A program made the translations under genes and the position numbers. A stretch of DNA of 64,000 nt, taken from NCBI GenBank assembly GCA_947179485.1, contig OX359246.1, positions 46,417,632-46,481,631 of the forward strand, in the 5' to 3' direction. This document shows positions 1 to 12,899 of the stretch, in pieces (position 1 is the stretch's first letter; each line of letters starts with the position of its first letter). The notes under the pieces were generated by a model. The model worked only from the letters and a program-made list of their open reading frames with translations. It was not told the origin of the DNA and ran no database searches. Source of the DNA: Allacma fusca (Eukaryota > Arthropoda > Collembola > Symphypleona > Sminthuridae).

Positions 1-962
1 GGGTTTAAAAGAGGGAAAAAATCCGCACAACTTGTAAACCGACAAGTATTTTTTTAAAACCATGGCACTTTAACTTAATCAAGAAATAGCTGCAAGATCC
101 ATCCGAACAATTCGAAGTACATATTGTTATTGAAGTCCTTTCCTAAATCTTTCATACTAAGTACATTTCAAAGTCTCATTGACAATTTATGGGCATTGTA
201 TTTATTTTCTCTGTTTTGCTCTAAGTTTTATTAGTTTGTTTACTACTTAAGTTTTAATAGGAAATGCACTCCCACGAAAACAAACAAACTTACGAAAGCA
301 CCTGACGAGTTACGTAGTCACAAGTTTTGTTTTGTCAATAATAAATATTTACTATGCACATGAGGCGTGAGTATTTACACTATTTTCCTTTAAAACGGCA
401 TTCTTTGGCAATAATCTATTATTTTGCTATTTTTAGAATTTCATTTGCAGATTTTACTGCTGGGAAAACAAGATTCCTGCAATTTCAGTGATTAAATCGC
501 TCGTGAAGAGATATATGTAAGTATCTCGAATCATTTGAAGTTGAAGGTTTCGAGACACAAAGAGCATTGTTTTTATTTACAATTGCATTCATTATAGTTA
601 CATTTCTTGTGACAACAGACTCCAAACCACCTCTCAAATACGGGGAAAAAATATGCCGTGTATTATTTTGAGCAAATATTAAAACAATAATGATACAAAT
701 ATTAAATGCACACAAAATTCGTTGTGATTTTAAAATATAAATCTGAGAAACTTGAGAGGGACAATATACAAAAAATTGATCCTGTGACATACTCTTATGT
801 AAAACACATGCCGAAAAATCAGTATCAAATAGAACACACTATTTGTCATACACGTTATTAACTCAACAAATTAAAGTCAGGATTTATTAACAGAAAGCTC
901 TTTTTAATACAAGCCTCATTCCCTTTTCTATATAATATTACAGGCAACTCTCTCTCGCTAAA

Positions 963-1040
963 ATGCACAGCTGGATCGATAGCGGAAACTTCGATGTCAA
1001 GACTGATCTGCCTGTCCCGACCTCATTAAAAATACGCTGA
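963..1040 (+). other. Short coding-like fragment, unassigned
   Basis: A 25-codon reading frame begins MHSWIDSGNFDVKTDLPVP and ends at TGA. It lies 19 bases after a plausible splice acceptor (TATTACAG, ending at 943). The composition looks more protein-like than its AT-rich surroundings. The GNFDVKTDLPVP stretch is faintly like the start of a zinc-type alcohol dehydrogenase, but no continuation is visible before the stop. It may be a chance ORF, a first exon with a misjudged end, or a gene relic. The rest of 1-1308 shows nothing I can support beyond the 3' flank of the SEC14-like gene. Confidence 0.15.
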
Positions 1041-1308
1041 ATAATATAGTAGTGTTGCCCTTATTAAAATAACAGTGAAATTAGGGATACGTTATAAGAA
1101 TAGCCTGTAGACTCATGATAAAAATATAATTTAAGCTAATCTCCATATCATTCATATTAAAAAATATCATGACCCTCTGTTTTGAGCTAACACGTTTTCA
1201 TGGGTAGGAAATCCCAACTAGGAATTATCCACTAGACGGTCATTTTACTTTTAAACATATAATTCTTCCAGAAGTGTATATAGCTACAGAAGCCCTAGAC
1301 TTTTCGAA

Positions 1309-4300
1309 CTATGTCCAACGATCCAGTTTCTGGAAGTACACGGTGGTGAAGTCCGGTGCACTTTTTTCAACCATAATCGCATAATGTAAAGTTTTAGACC
1401 GGCATCGACTGTAACCGTTATCGAACACCAGTGTGTCTGTAATTTAAAAATTTAGACATTGTTTATAAAATCTATAATAACAGGTTCAATTAAAAAAAAA
1501 ATGATTGAAAAGAAAATTGATATGATTACATGTGCCGGGCTCAGCAGCATCAATCAATCCTTCTTGGGTACATTTGTGTGCATCTGTCTTTGCATATGAA
1601 TATAATGGCTGACCATCCAGAAAGCACTGAAAGCCAATGTCGTACATATCCGTTTTGAAATTCCACCTGTGAAGTTGAAAGATTAATTTGAATAAATGTT
1701 TAATGCTATAGAAAGTCAAATCATTATTTAATTAATAGCCATAGGAAATCGATAGAACAGCTTTTGGCATCGAACATAATTACACGAAGGACTTGTCACA
1801 ATGCGACTGTAGATAGATGGCGATAATGACTGAAATTACATTTTGATTTTGTTTTATTCTGACAAGTTTGAGCTGTAGGTTTCAAGCCAGTCAAAATATT
1901 TTCAAGAACAAGGAAACTTCTGTATTCAAAAATTGAATTGAACATTCCGTAAGCAAATATTTTAGAGTTCTCCATTTTATAAAAAAATGCAGGGAGTCAA
2001 CAAAGGGTTGAACTAAGGTTTCAAAATCCTTGTAAACGAGAAAATATAAAAGGAAATCAACCTCAATTTAAATGTTTCGAGTTTCGAAATATTTTAACTT
2101 TTTATAAATGTCAGCCCGTTAACTTTCCCTGAAAATACTGAAACATTAAAAATTCCTCTTACTCCATGTCTTCCTCACTTTTGAAATTTTCCAACATTCC
2201 TCTCATTTTTTTACCGGTCATGCCCATAATTCAAAATCTACGATATATATGCCATGTACGTCTATGAAGCCTCAAAATATTGATACAGACACATGAGCGT
2301 CAAAATATATTTACAAAATAATTTTGACCGGGAGTAAAAAATTATAATGTCTAAAATTCTTTAAAAAATCCTGACTATATGCTTTACATTTTTGACGAGT
2401 CTGGCCGAGATTCTTGACATACATATGTCAATCCTATGAAGCAAATTTTGAAAAATTTTGAAAAAAACAAGAATTTGTAAAAGATTGTATTTCTAAATCA
2501 AATGTTTTGCAATATTTTTGTTTACAGGATAGAAAGGGGAGATAATTTTTGTTGGGTGATTCAATATGGTGGTAGAATTATTTGTATTACTAAATATAAA
2601 TTCTAAAAATCGCTCACGATATTCGATTTCCAAAACGGAGGTTAAAACTTCTTATGTATTTCTCGCCCGCATTCACAACAACTGTTTCAAACTCATCTTC
2701 CTTAAATGTCCTTGCTCGAGGCGGCCAATCCAAGCCAACGTCATGGGCTGGGGCAAACTGAGAAAGAATTTTAATTTTTTAAAAGGCCGGAAATACATAT
2801 TACATACATGCCTGTTAGCAGTACTTAAATGCAATTATAATTCAAACTCAGGCATCAAATTTCGCTAAGCACTCACATAAGGGTGAGTCGTATTTGTTCC
2901 CCCAAATCTGGACGGTAGATCCTTAAAATCTATATTTTGTAGCAGAGCTTTTTTCCATTGTTCAGCATTTCCTCCATAGATGCTGCACTTGGAAAGCGTG
3001 TGTTGGGTCAGGAGTGGTTTCAGGCAGGTCCATAAGAGTTCAAAAATCTTTGGAGCTACATTTAAAAAAGAAATCCTTTAAATTATTGATTAATAATTTA
3101 AAAGTAATTAAATAAAAATATTAAAAGGAATTCGTTCAAATTTTCAATTTTGGAAAGTTACCATTAACAGCGTAAGCAGCTTTCATGGTCTCAGGGTACC
3201 GGGCCTCAAATATTCTCAAACTGTCCATCATGAAGCCCACGGCTGGAATTTGTACAAAAATAATTTTCTTGTTTTATTTTAATCTATTATTAAATTAGAT
3301 TCCTGCTAAACTATTTCAAATGAATTTCCATAATTTTGGTCTCTAGTTTGTATTACCTTGTTTGGACATTACTTGGCTGACGGAAAACTTGTCAAAATCA
3401 AAAATTACTATGAACTGTGTATGGAGTTTCTTGTTAGTACTTCGAGATTTCATATATCGGAACCCACGCTCCAGTAGCTGAAGTTGGTATTGCATGGCGG
3501 TGTCCCGGTAACCATCCTCTAGTACTTTCTTTATATCCCACTGTCCCAAAGGAATGATACATACTGCAAGATGGGATAACGTTAGGCTTTAGTATTGACA
3601 TTATTATTTACTATATATGATACGTTTTTGTAAACAGAGTATTGTTTTTTATGTTATGAATCGGAACTTGGACCCTACTAATGGATCCCTGCTTGTCGTG
3701 TCCAGCGACAATAAAGGGGAGCTCATCCAGCAAATACTGAGGCATTTTTACAGCCATAATGTTGTCCATGTCGTTCTCCTCCCTCCATTGGATAGCCTTG
3801 AGACATAAATCATTTTCATTTAAAATGTTACCTTGTTTTTTATATTCACCGCCTTCATATAAGCAGCAATTAAAGCATCTCTTACAAAAATGTGGAAATG
3901 TTTTTAATCCCAGTCTAACAAACAAGAATAAAATAAAATAGCAAAAAATATAACGAGGATAAAACACGTCTAGAATCATCTTAAATTAAATATACCCCGA
4001 GGGGAAACTTATAAAACGTTTACCTTCCGAAGCATGTCTTCGGCTTTTGTAAGGTTGAATTCTCGGGCTGAAAAAATCAAATAATACAAGTTTTAAAATC
4101 GGATTTTAATTCTTACAATTTATTATTAAATGCAATAATTAAACAATAATATTAAAGGCAGAGTTAATATTAATTGTATGAGGAACGGCTAAAGAAATAC
4201 AACTCCAAAAACAATTTCCGTAAAATATGAGTTCCTGAGCGTGACGTAAAGATATGATGTTTACATTTCACACATATTCTTAGAAATAATAATTATTACA

Positions 4301-4695
4301 CACATTTATTTCCTGACACTTCCGATGAAAAATTGTCCCAGTTATAAAATTTTATACGGTTCTTATTTCCACTGTTTACCGTAAGTAAGTACTTAACTGT
4401 AATAATTATTATAAAATATACGTGACATCAAAGTGATATTTAAAAAACTTACCTCTTATCCATCGGATCAAATTCACATCGTGTGCATCGAAACTGTCAA
4501 ATTTGCCGATAATGTCGGAAACATTGTCACGAAACTGCAAAAAATTTAATTATTGCATTTTATTATTTTCTTCCTCCTGTCAGGACGAAGACCGCTTATC
4601 ATTGCATCCAAAATATAAAAATTTGAAACATTTTGCCCCACCTTATCTAAAGCCTGCCGCTCTTTATTGCTAAATGCCACTTTATTGCTGTCCAT
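1309..4695 (-). CDS. SEC14-like protein (CRAL-TRIO plus GOLD domain), 10 exons
   Basis: Predicted cytosolic lipid-binding/transfer protein of the SEC14L family, which binds hydrophobic ligands such as phosphoinositides or tocopherol. I joined ten exons by GT-AG junctions: 4642-4695, 4453-4534, 4024-4067, 3679-3796, 3357-3563, 3162-3242, 2877-3055, 2618-2757, 1530-1666 and 1309-1436. They total 1170 bases, 389 codons plus stop, with every junction in phase, close to the roughly 400 residues usual for the family. The start is MDSNKVAFSNKERQALDK. The N-terminal CRAL-TRIO helices (AREFNLTKAEDMLRK) come next, then the lipid-binding core with GHDKQGS and IIPLGQWDIKK, YPETMKAAYAVN, and LPSRFGGT. The C-terminal GOLD domain follows: WNFKTDMYDIGFQCF and PGTYTLVFDNGYSRCRSK. 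No defects were seen. Which SEC14L paralogue it corresponds to cannot be decided here. Confidence 0.93.
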
Positions 4696-5197
4696 TTTTC
4701 AGAAAATTTAAATTGTTCCCAAAATTTGGTAGGGCTACTTTTGGTTACACCGGTGATCTGAAATGAATTAATTTTTATATAAATTATTATAACAATTTAA
4801 AATAGATACACAAAGCACACACAACACTACAAATCTACATATGTTTATGCGTTCACGCACAAATCCTCCCCGAGCCCATTGGACATTGCTACTGACTAAA
4901 GAGGTGAGTAACTCAGGCTGATCCTGAGAGGGATGAAACGAGATGCAAAAATTTACATATGGCCAAAAGGTATGTAACAAACTCATGAAATTTCCAAGTT
5001 TTTTCCCTTACGCCAAATAAATTCCTGTACAGTGACCCCATACAAACCAACTCCTACTCTCCACAACGAGCGTGACTGGTCCTATTCTACCTTGAAAGTG
5101 CTCTAGGCAAAATCAGTGTTACACTCCGGCTTGGAATTCATTAACTTTTAAGCAATATTACGGAACTCGATCAAACTATTTTTATTGAAGGGCGTAG

Positions 5198-5590
5198 TTG
5201 TTGTATCTTACATGTAACGTACAATTGATACATGCGGTTTCTGTCTCTTTGAACTTGAAATTACAACTGTGTATAGGGTTGAAGGAAATAAAAACTGGAC
5301 TCGAACTGGAAGAACTAGCAGTAATTATACGATCTACTGCAAAAACTATTGAGTTAGTCGGGTTCGAACTTTATGTAATTACTAATTTTATCCAAAAGCT
5401 CTCTGAAATTATGGGGAAGGACTGGGGAAGTCCTGAGTGGTTTGACATACAAACACATATGTGCGGATGCTCTGAACTAATAGTTGTGCGTATTGACAGT
5501 TGTTTACAAATAATTATTCCAATTCCCTCATACAGTCTGCTATGTATGTGCTTGTGGAACATTTCTCTCAAAACACCCTCACGCTCCTAA
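5198..5590 (+). CDS. Doubtful 130-codon ORF, faint MOZART1-like segment
   Basis: An uninterrupted frame of 130 codons on the plus strand. The middle (about residues 29-70) reads LKEIKTGLELEELAVIIR, followed by a Gly and an amphipathic ELYVITNFIQKL stretch. This pattern loosely resembles the short mitotic-spindle organiser MOZART1, where an 'I..TGL..E.L' motif precedes a second helix. The spacing is not right, and the flanks (hydrophobic N-terminus, Cys-rich C-terminus) do not fit. A plausible splice acceptor (TGTATAG) lies just upstream of the motif. I consider a chance ORF at least as likely. Confidence 0.15.
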   Translation: MLYLTCNVQLIHAVSVSLNLKLQLCIGLKEIKTGLELEELAVIIRSTAKTIELVGFELYVITNFIQKLSEIMGKDWGSPEWFDIQTHMCGCSELIVVRIDSCLQIIIPIPSYSLLCMCLWNISLKTPSRS

Positions 5591-6080
5591 GAACGTGTTT
5601 GTGAAGGAAGTAGGAAAACACTTATTATATCTGGAAAAATATCCTGACATGTTATTTTTAATCTAAATTGAATAATTATAATTATTATAACCTTACAATA
5701 AAATTCCAGTTCCCCAAGAAGTATTCCACTCCTCAAATAATTTTGGAGGACAACAAGAGCACCAGATGATAGAGTGATTGTACTCAACGCTGACGGAAAT
5801 CAACTTGAGGATGTCAAAAGTAGAGTAAGATCAAGGAACATCTTACACTTTTGCTTCCCAATTCCCAACTCCGCCACATCCCCATAGACCCGAACTAAAA
5901 AGGACGTCGGGAAAAATTTTTGTGGGCTACTAGATATGCATGTAGGAGGTTTAGAGGTGAGAAAAAATGTCGGAACACTTTTTATTTGTGTCGCTTCAAG
6001 CTTTAATACCTCCACCTCATCATTGTTACACACACGCTTGCACTTCCAACAAGCGTTTTCAGAGTCTATGTATTTACTAC

Positions 6081-6166
6081 CTACATACAGGACATACATA
6101 CATACATAGGGCATACATAGGACGTACATACATACATAGGACATGCATAGGACATAGTACATAGGA
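6081..6166. repeat. Imperfect short tandem repeat (ACATACATAGG type)
   Basis: Successive variants of a unit built from ACATACATAGG, GCATACATAGG, ACGTACATACATACATAGG and ACATGCATAGG. Seen directly. The same TACA-type simple sequence recurs many times to the right of 20 kb. Confidence 0.7.
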
Positions 6167-9100
6167 GTTGACGAAAGAATTTGGGTCCGAGTGAGTAGGG
6201 TATGTACACTATGAGTTTTATTCTTGGGGAAGTAGTGGGCCACTTTAACTTTAACATGCATTTGCGTCAAAGTAAATAAAACTGACCCACCTTGGAAAGA
6301 TATTAAGAGCAAATTGTCTGTTATGTGACCGTATATCTACGTATAATAAAATCATGCTTCATAATGTCATGTCTATTATTGTGATTGCAAAAACGGGGTA
6401 AATTATGGGATGTCAGGATGTGAGGATTATCATATTAATGCACTAAATCCCAGGAACAAAAAGTTCACTCAAACCCTTGCGTGATCTTTACAACTTGTGT
6501 GCATTGAAACCCAAGAACTATAAACTCTTTTACAATAACAATGTTTTCCTGGCAAGTTTTTTTTTATTGACACATGCTGGGACAGATGTAACTAATTGTT
6601 GTTGGATTTCAGTAATTCCTGGATAGTTCTTCAATGTTTTGTATAGAGATTCCTCCTTTTTGCTGGAATATGGGAGAAATCTTATGAGATTTATACAAAT
6701 AGACATTCGAATCCAGAATCCTCAAAGCCAAGGTTTTAAAGGTGCTTAAAAAAATTAACTTGAGGAAAGGACTAGGATTAAGCAATACGGGGGCAGGGGG
6801 GCAATATATTATATATGCAATAACTTGACTTGCTATTTCGCACTTGAGTTAATTGCCCCTTGGCATTAAATGTTTCATTTTTTTGGACGCCTTGCATGTA
6901 TACATAATTATGATTGTTCGTATTATGTAGTAATGCATATGTTTAGTACCAGTAATTACTTTTATGGTTTAACACTGGAGCGCCGGGGGTAGTTTCTGCA
7001 AACAAAGTCAAATTGGAGAGCAATGCAAAATTCCAGGACTTTTTCCTACTTTTGACATTGAACTGTGTAGTCAGTTTTAATTCTAGATTTTGATGAGAAC
7101 ATAAACTTGAAGGTTTTAATTGTGAAAAAGATTGTGCTTGCTTGACTGTATACATTTACATACACACAATGCCTGCAGTTCCAGCTCGTAACTTACGACT
7201 GTTCTTCATTCTTCCCAATACTTACAGTAGTTTTATCGTGACATAAATCTGCTTGCAATTGTTTTGCGTAAGCAAATTGTAATATAAAGTAAATAATCAT
7301 TTTACGTTAGTCAATATATAGCTGTTCATTTTAAAGGTAACCAATATCACTCATCATGACAAAAGCGTCACAGTCACAGCTTGACGTCAATGAATACATA
7401 ACTATCAAATTTTGCATTATGTTCATCCGCACTTAAGGTATACACTTCCGCTTATTTTATAGCATTTTTTAAAAACTCATTTTTAAAAATATTACTATAA
7501 TATGGGTACATATGCTACAGTAGTTAACTAAACGAGGATAGTTCTGACCAGAAATGAAACATTTGCATGAATAGAAATTCCTGTCTTCATTCGCTATCTG
7601 ACAGTCGTTGGGAAATAGAGAAATGACCGGACATGGGATTTCGTGATGGGAGATTTCGAAATGGAGGAAATCATGTCTTTTTAAAGGAATTAAAAGAAAT
7701 GACAGGGGATGTGGTATGAACTTTATAATGAATAGTAAAAATAAACTTGCTTCACTAATGTCATGACAGTCTTTCTCAGCACTAAATAGAGTCAGGGAAT
7801 GAAGAAGCGAGAAATCTCACCCTCAAAACGACATTAATAGTGCACTAAAGGAGCATATAACAATGATGCAGTCATTGCACTACACAAACGCTCAAAACCA
7901 GCAGCGTCTGCAGGACTGTGGCTGAATTTTATTATCTTTTCCTGTAACATTTATGGGCTTGCCGCATGTGCAACTTCTACCAATAGTGATAGATTTCCCA
8001 GTGTCAAAATCTCAAATACAGAAATTAAAGGAAAGATGGGGATGGTAATTAGATGGAGGTGTTATGAACCTTCGTCTTGTATTTGTAGAAAAACTCTGTG
8101 GTGACTGAGCATGTTAAAGGACTCGTGTGTGTACAGAGATGGGATGCGGTATCAGACTGTGAAATAAAATGTTGCATGGTTGATGTTAAATTGTATGTAA
8201 TCTGTGTTGCTCTCCCTCATCATGAAGATCTGATACCATTTAACATCGTAGACAGAGTTTTGCAAGCATCACGCGGGAGGAGAGTAGAATAGTATTTATT
8301 TAATTTGGGAGTACACATTAAATGAGTTTTGCATGCATGTGGTCAAAAAGGACAATGAGACTTCCATACAGTGACCCCATGCATCATACAGCCTTGAAGA
8401 TATGGCGTGAAGTAACATGGAATGCTTGGACACCTCCAACTCTGATGATGATATCCAAAACATTTTCATTGTTTCATTTTGTACTCTATAGAGTAATCTC
8501 ATTTAACAATAAGGATTAAGGGGGATATTAAAAATTAAGCCGGAAATTAATAATGACTAGATTGGAAAACCAGCTGGATGTCACTAAACCTTTTAGTATA
8601 AATAGTAAAATAGCAATTAAAAGTTAAGATGTGTGGCTCTCTGCAGTAGTTCCGATCAGACAATGACTAATAATTATTTAATGTGCAAATTATTAGTACT
8701 AGTTTCAGGCCAGCAGTGTCTGAAGGTGTTACAACTCATCAAATGATTTTTATGTACCTGTTCTGGGGCGAAAAGGACCTAATAACAAATATATAAAAAT
8801 TATGTGACGCGTAACACAGTAATATTTTGAGCTGTTTCTTAGTTCTTAAATTTTATAGAAATAAAATTAAGCTGACATTTCTGTATAATATGACGTCAGT
8901 GAAGAGAGAAAATGTATCAAATATCACTTGATATAAGATATGCAAGCAAAATAAAACGACTTTGTTTTTAAGTATGTATTTTTATTTGCTCTAAATATTA
9001 ATCTTGCTCTTTAATACTTAATTGAATTCTTCTACATGTACAATTCTTAGTTTAACCTGAATTTGTAACAAAACCAATACTTTCGTTTTACCTTTGAATC

Positions 9101-9702
9101 TCGGAATTTAATATAAAAACTGTCTTCTTTACCGAATTTTCTGAAACACACTGCAATAAATTATCTCACCGTATAGTACGTGAAACGTCTAGCAAAGTTA
9201 ATACGAGCTTGTTGATTGTTAAATTTTAAGTAATTATTTAACACCTGAAGGATTTACTAAATCCCTGCAACAAACATCTAGTTAACATGCCTGATTATTT
9301 ATTGTTTTCGGTATACTGCTCAGTATCAGTGTAGACAAATTGCCTGAAAAATTAATACCCCTTTAGGCGAACATGACCTCGTCTCACGTAATACAAAGCT
9401 TAACACTTAATGTATAAAAATTGCAAAAAAAAATGCAGTCGTCAAAAGATCTAAATGTAAGATAGCAAGGATATTGTCTATTTCACGATACATTGGTCAA
9501 TAAACCCTGAACTCGTTGTAAGGATTATTTTTATTTTGGGAAAACAGTAAGTTTTTGATATAGACCATACTAATCCGTTGTTGACACATACTAGAGAGGA
9601 TTTACTCCTTATCTTGAACACATTAGAGATTGAATCTATCTTTATAAACATACACTTGTTCATACAGTTGTTACTACAAGAGAGGTCAAAAATTCTAATA
9701 AT

Positions 9703-12700
9703 TCAATGCACTCGAATTCCTCCCACTTTCCTGCACCTCTCCCGACGCTTGAGCTCCCGCACAAACGCCCGAAATACTTGCTCCGTAGTACGCTTCTCAG
9801 TAGCCTGCAATCAAAACGTGCTATAAAAAAATACTCAGAACACAAAACCAAATGCACCCCTAATAATTATGACAAAACGAGACCAAACATGGGTCCCTCA
9901 TCTATAGTAAATTTTGTGAACATTTCAAAACCCAACAATCCTCGGGAGTCGAAAAGTACTTGTAAAAATAGAAGGTCGGTTTTTAGCATAACATTTAGCG
10001 GATTTGCTTAGAGTCCGAACAACATTAACCCCTTCAGTGACATTTTTGCCAGAGTGGGGTTGTCGAATGAACCGTGGTTCGATTTTCAACCGTCTCTTAC
10101 TTTTACCCCGAGCACTTGACCTAGTCTGATTTTTAGAACTATATTTAAATTGTAAATCTTTGGGGTTAAAACTGGAGGATGAAGGTGATAGAAGTGGCTC
10201 AGTGACACTAGACGTTACCATGACCTCCTCATGGAATGTACAAATGTCCTGGGTCAGGGGATTGACTCCTCCCAAGTAATTCCTCAGGGCGAGTTTGAGC
10301 TTCCAGTTGTCTTTGAGCAGAGCTTCTCGCCTGACCTGCAACGCTGCCCTCTCCAAACTGACCCTATTGTAACGGATCCAGAATCGCTCCAAAATTGTGA
10401 ACTCTTCGATTAGCTTCTGTGCCGGGACAATCATGTTAATCTCCTCCGGTTCAGCTTCACAAGTGCAAGGATTGCATTCGCAAGTCATATCATGAACTAC
10501 GGGGTCCACATGGAGGAGATAACTCCCTGAGAGCTCAACATCGGAAATGTTCTCCATATGAGTAGTGTCAATTTTCTTATCCGACTTGATCTCATCCCCA
10601 ACTAAATTATTTAAACTCCATTTGAGCAAAAATGGATCCATTTTCTCATCCAATCTTTCACGCTTTCGACAGCGCTCAATCGAGCGGAGGAGACGCTCTC
10701 GTTGGGATATCATCTCATTCATTACCTACAAAGAACGCATTTTGGGAACTCTATTATAGCTATTTCCCTTCAAATTGGAGCTGTTTACAATGTTTACAGA
10801 TCCACAGATTTTTATGGTGTATTAGTTATAATTAGTTGTAAAATAGTAATAAATGAAACAATTACGTACGTCATGTATTGAAGTACAATTTATGGCCAGG
10901 AAACGGACGGAAGCTGAGCTCACAGAAATTAACGATCGATGCTGGGTCATTAGCTCATCGTACAAGTCTCGGTACTCCTTTTTCTTATTTCGGAGCTCCA
11001 TCAGGAAATGTTCAAGGGCTTTTTCAAACATAGACGTTTTTGAGGTCATTTGTGTGATCCCCTCCTTTTAAAATAATTGGAGTCAGTCAAACAAACCACA
11101 GAATATTGTTAATTGATATACATAGTTAATTAATTGTAAGGACACCCTTACCCGAAGGGCGTAGAGACGGCGGAACTGTGCATCGATTAAGGATGACATG
11201 ACCAAGTCCTTCTCTCGGTGGTCCAAATATTCCGAGCGCTTTGTATCGACATTCACCTGCAATCATTATTCATTTCAAATGGTATTGAAGGGGGTAATTG
11301 TAACCTTTATTTGGATTTAAATATGGAATTTATAGCTTTAAGCGACGCGCCTAAATATTGTTGGAAATTATTATTTCTTTAAAAAAAACCTTACATCATA
11401 AGCTACAAGCCGACTGTGAAGATCTTTCCACATCTCGTTCATCCGCTGATCCATCTTGGCTTTGACTATGTGAACCTCCTCGACTCCCTAATGATTACAA
11501 AGGCGAATTTAGTTATAATTTTTGACACCATTGCATTGGACGGGGAAATCTTGTTCGTTCTTTCAGTTGGATCAAAAAATCAAGTGTTTCGGAGAAAAAC
11601 TAATTATAATCTAACTTACTTTATTTCTGATCTCCTCCTCTCTCACGGCAAAATCTGCCTTGGCATCTGCGGATTGCTCTTTAAAGTGATTCTGAGTCTT
11701 GGCCATGGCGTTCCGCAAGTGTTTCAAGCTTTTGTCTTGGTATGACTGGATCCGATTCCGCTCTTCCTCCAGATGTCGAATCAGTTTGTTCCTTTCTAAG
11801 TTGTAGGCATCCCGAATTTCTTGCAAACGCTTCCGCCAGAATTCTGAATAAATATAACGTATAACGAGAAATACATTTAATTATTTTTTTCTGAGCAACC
11901 CAAAAATGTTCTTCGTAGTACAACTGATTATTATCCGTCGATACAGTTTAGCTAAAACCTCAGCATTACACTACCAATGTTAGTAGAAATATGGTTATGC
12001 AACAAAATGGACTCAAAAATAAACTGCTAGCCGGTACCCATCATTTTATCAACGTTGTACATATGACTGTCAACCGCAGCATCATAGTCCATCTGGTTCT
12101 TGTCCAAATTGTCTCGAAGATCTTTCATTAAATTGTGCTTCTTGTCAAAGGCTCGTTCAAAAGCGTTTCGCATTGCCTGCAGGAAAAAATTGAAATGGTA
12201 GTTAATGTATTGCATAATTCCGTTCACTGTTTTTTCAATAATTCCAGAAAGTTTTCTGATAGGATTAAAAACCTTGTAATCATCCATGAGCTCTTCGATT
12301 TTGAGTTTGCGAAGTCGGGGCCGCCATAAGTCCAGAAGTTTGTTTGTGTTCAGCCGAATCAACTCATGTTCTTTCTCCTTTTTGAGCTACTCAACCATAA
12401 ATGAGAAAGTTATTAAGACACCATTTTGTCAAATCTGGACAGGTTGCAAATATTTTAGCCGCCAAACCCATATAAGGAAGGAACAATATGGTCCCATGAT
12501 ATTTGAGACTGTGTGTCGTTCAGTGATCCCTGATCACGTGACCCCCGATAAATTTGTCCATTTTGTCCCGTCTCATAAAAATGTGTGCCGTTCATTACTT
12601 TACTAATGCTTGGTTTCATTATACCGTCCCTGATTATTAATTTAGTGGCATTGGAATATTTTTTACCGTCCTTCCTTTGTATGGGCAACAGGGTAAATGA

Positions 12701-12899
12701 TTTTGTGAAACCTTGTTCATTACACAATTAGGGTGGTAATAATAGAACTTACCTTCAGAAAAGCATTCGTCACTTCCCTACGTCGAGTTATCTTTTCCTG
12801 TTCAGCAAGTGCCTTTTGCTCGGCTAATTTTTTCTTCTGTTCCTCCGTTAAATTTTCCTTTTTTTTCTTCCCCTTCCCCTTCCCCTTTTTGGGAGGCAT
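9703..12899 (-). CDS. DRC2: Dynein regulatory complex subunit 2 (CCDC65-like)
   Basis: Coiled-coil subunit of the nexin-dynein regulatory complex of motile axonemes. Exons: 12753-12899, 12273-12386, 12038-12176, 11620-11843, 11395-11487, 11152-11256, 10924-11064 (or 11061) and one beginning at 10725. These join in frame. The start MPPKKGKGKGKKKK leads into charged helix (LTEEQKKKLAEQKALAEQEK), as in CCDC65. Further matches are the SHMYNVDKMM segment, the basic/acidic coiled coil of exon 4, and in exon 8 the strongly family-like LERFWIRYNRVSLERAALQV followed by LALRNYLGGVNPL. Exon 8 stays open to a stop at 9925. A coding-looking exon at 9703-9804 (acceptor GATTGCAG, frame ATEKRTTEQVFRAFVRELKR, stop at 9703) suggests that exon 8 really ends at a weak donor near 10030 and that the protein ends there. 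I could not fix that last intron. About 575-590 residues, longer than the roughly 480 of human CCDC65. Confidence 0.87.

Larger units (their letters stand above)
4696..9702. other. Intergenic stretch without a supported gene
   Basis: About 5 kb between the start of the SEC14-like gene and the 3' end of the DRC2 gene. Apart from the doubtful ORF at 5198-5590 and a short tandem repeat at 6081-6166, I see only AT-rich DNA with short random frames. CRE-like TGACGTCA cores occur near 7383 and 8891. They are isolated and their use is unknown. A minus-strand AATAAA (complement at 9530-9535) lies about 170 bases beyond the DRC2 stop and is a plausible poly(A) signal for that gene. Confidence 0.5.

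Noticed and set aside
5340-5375. GGTTCGAA box as part of a tRNA gene
   Set aside because: There is no matching A box or cloverleaf arms around it, and the sequence lies inside an ORF-like stretch.
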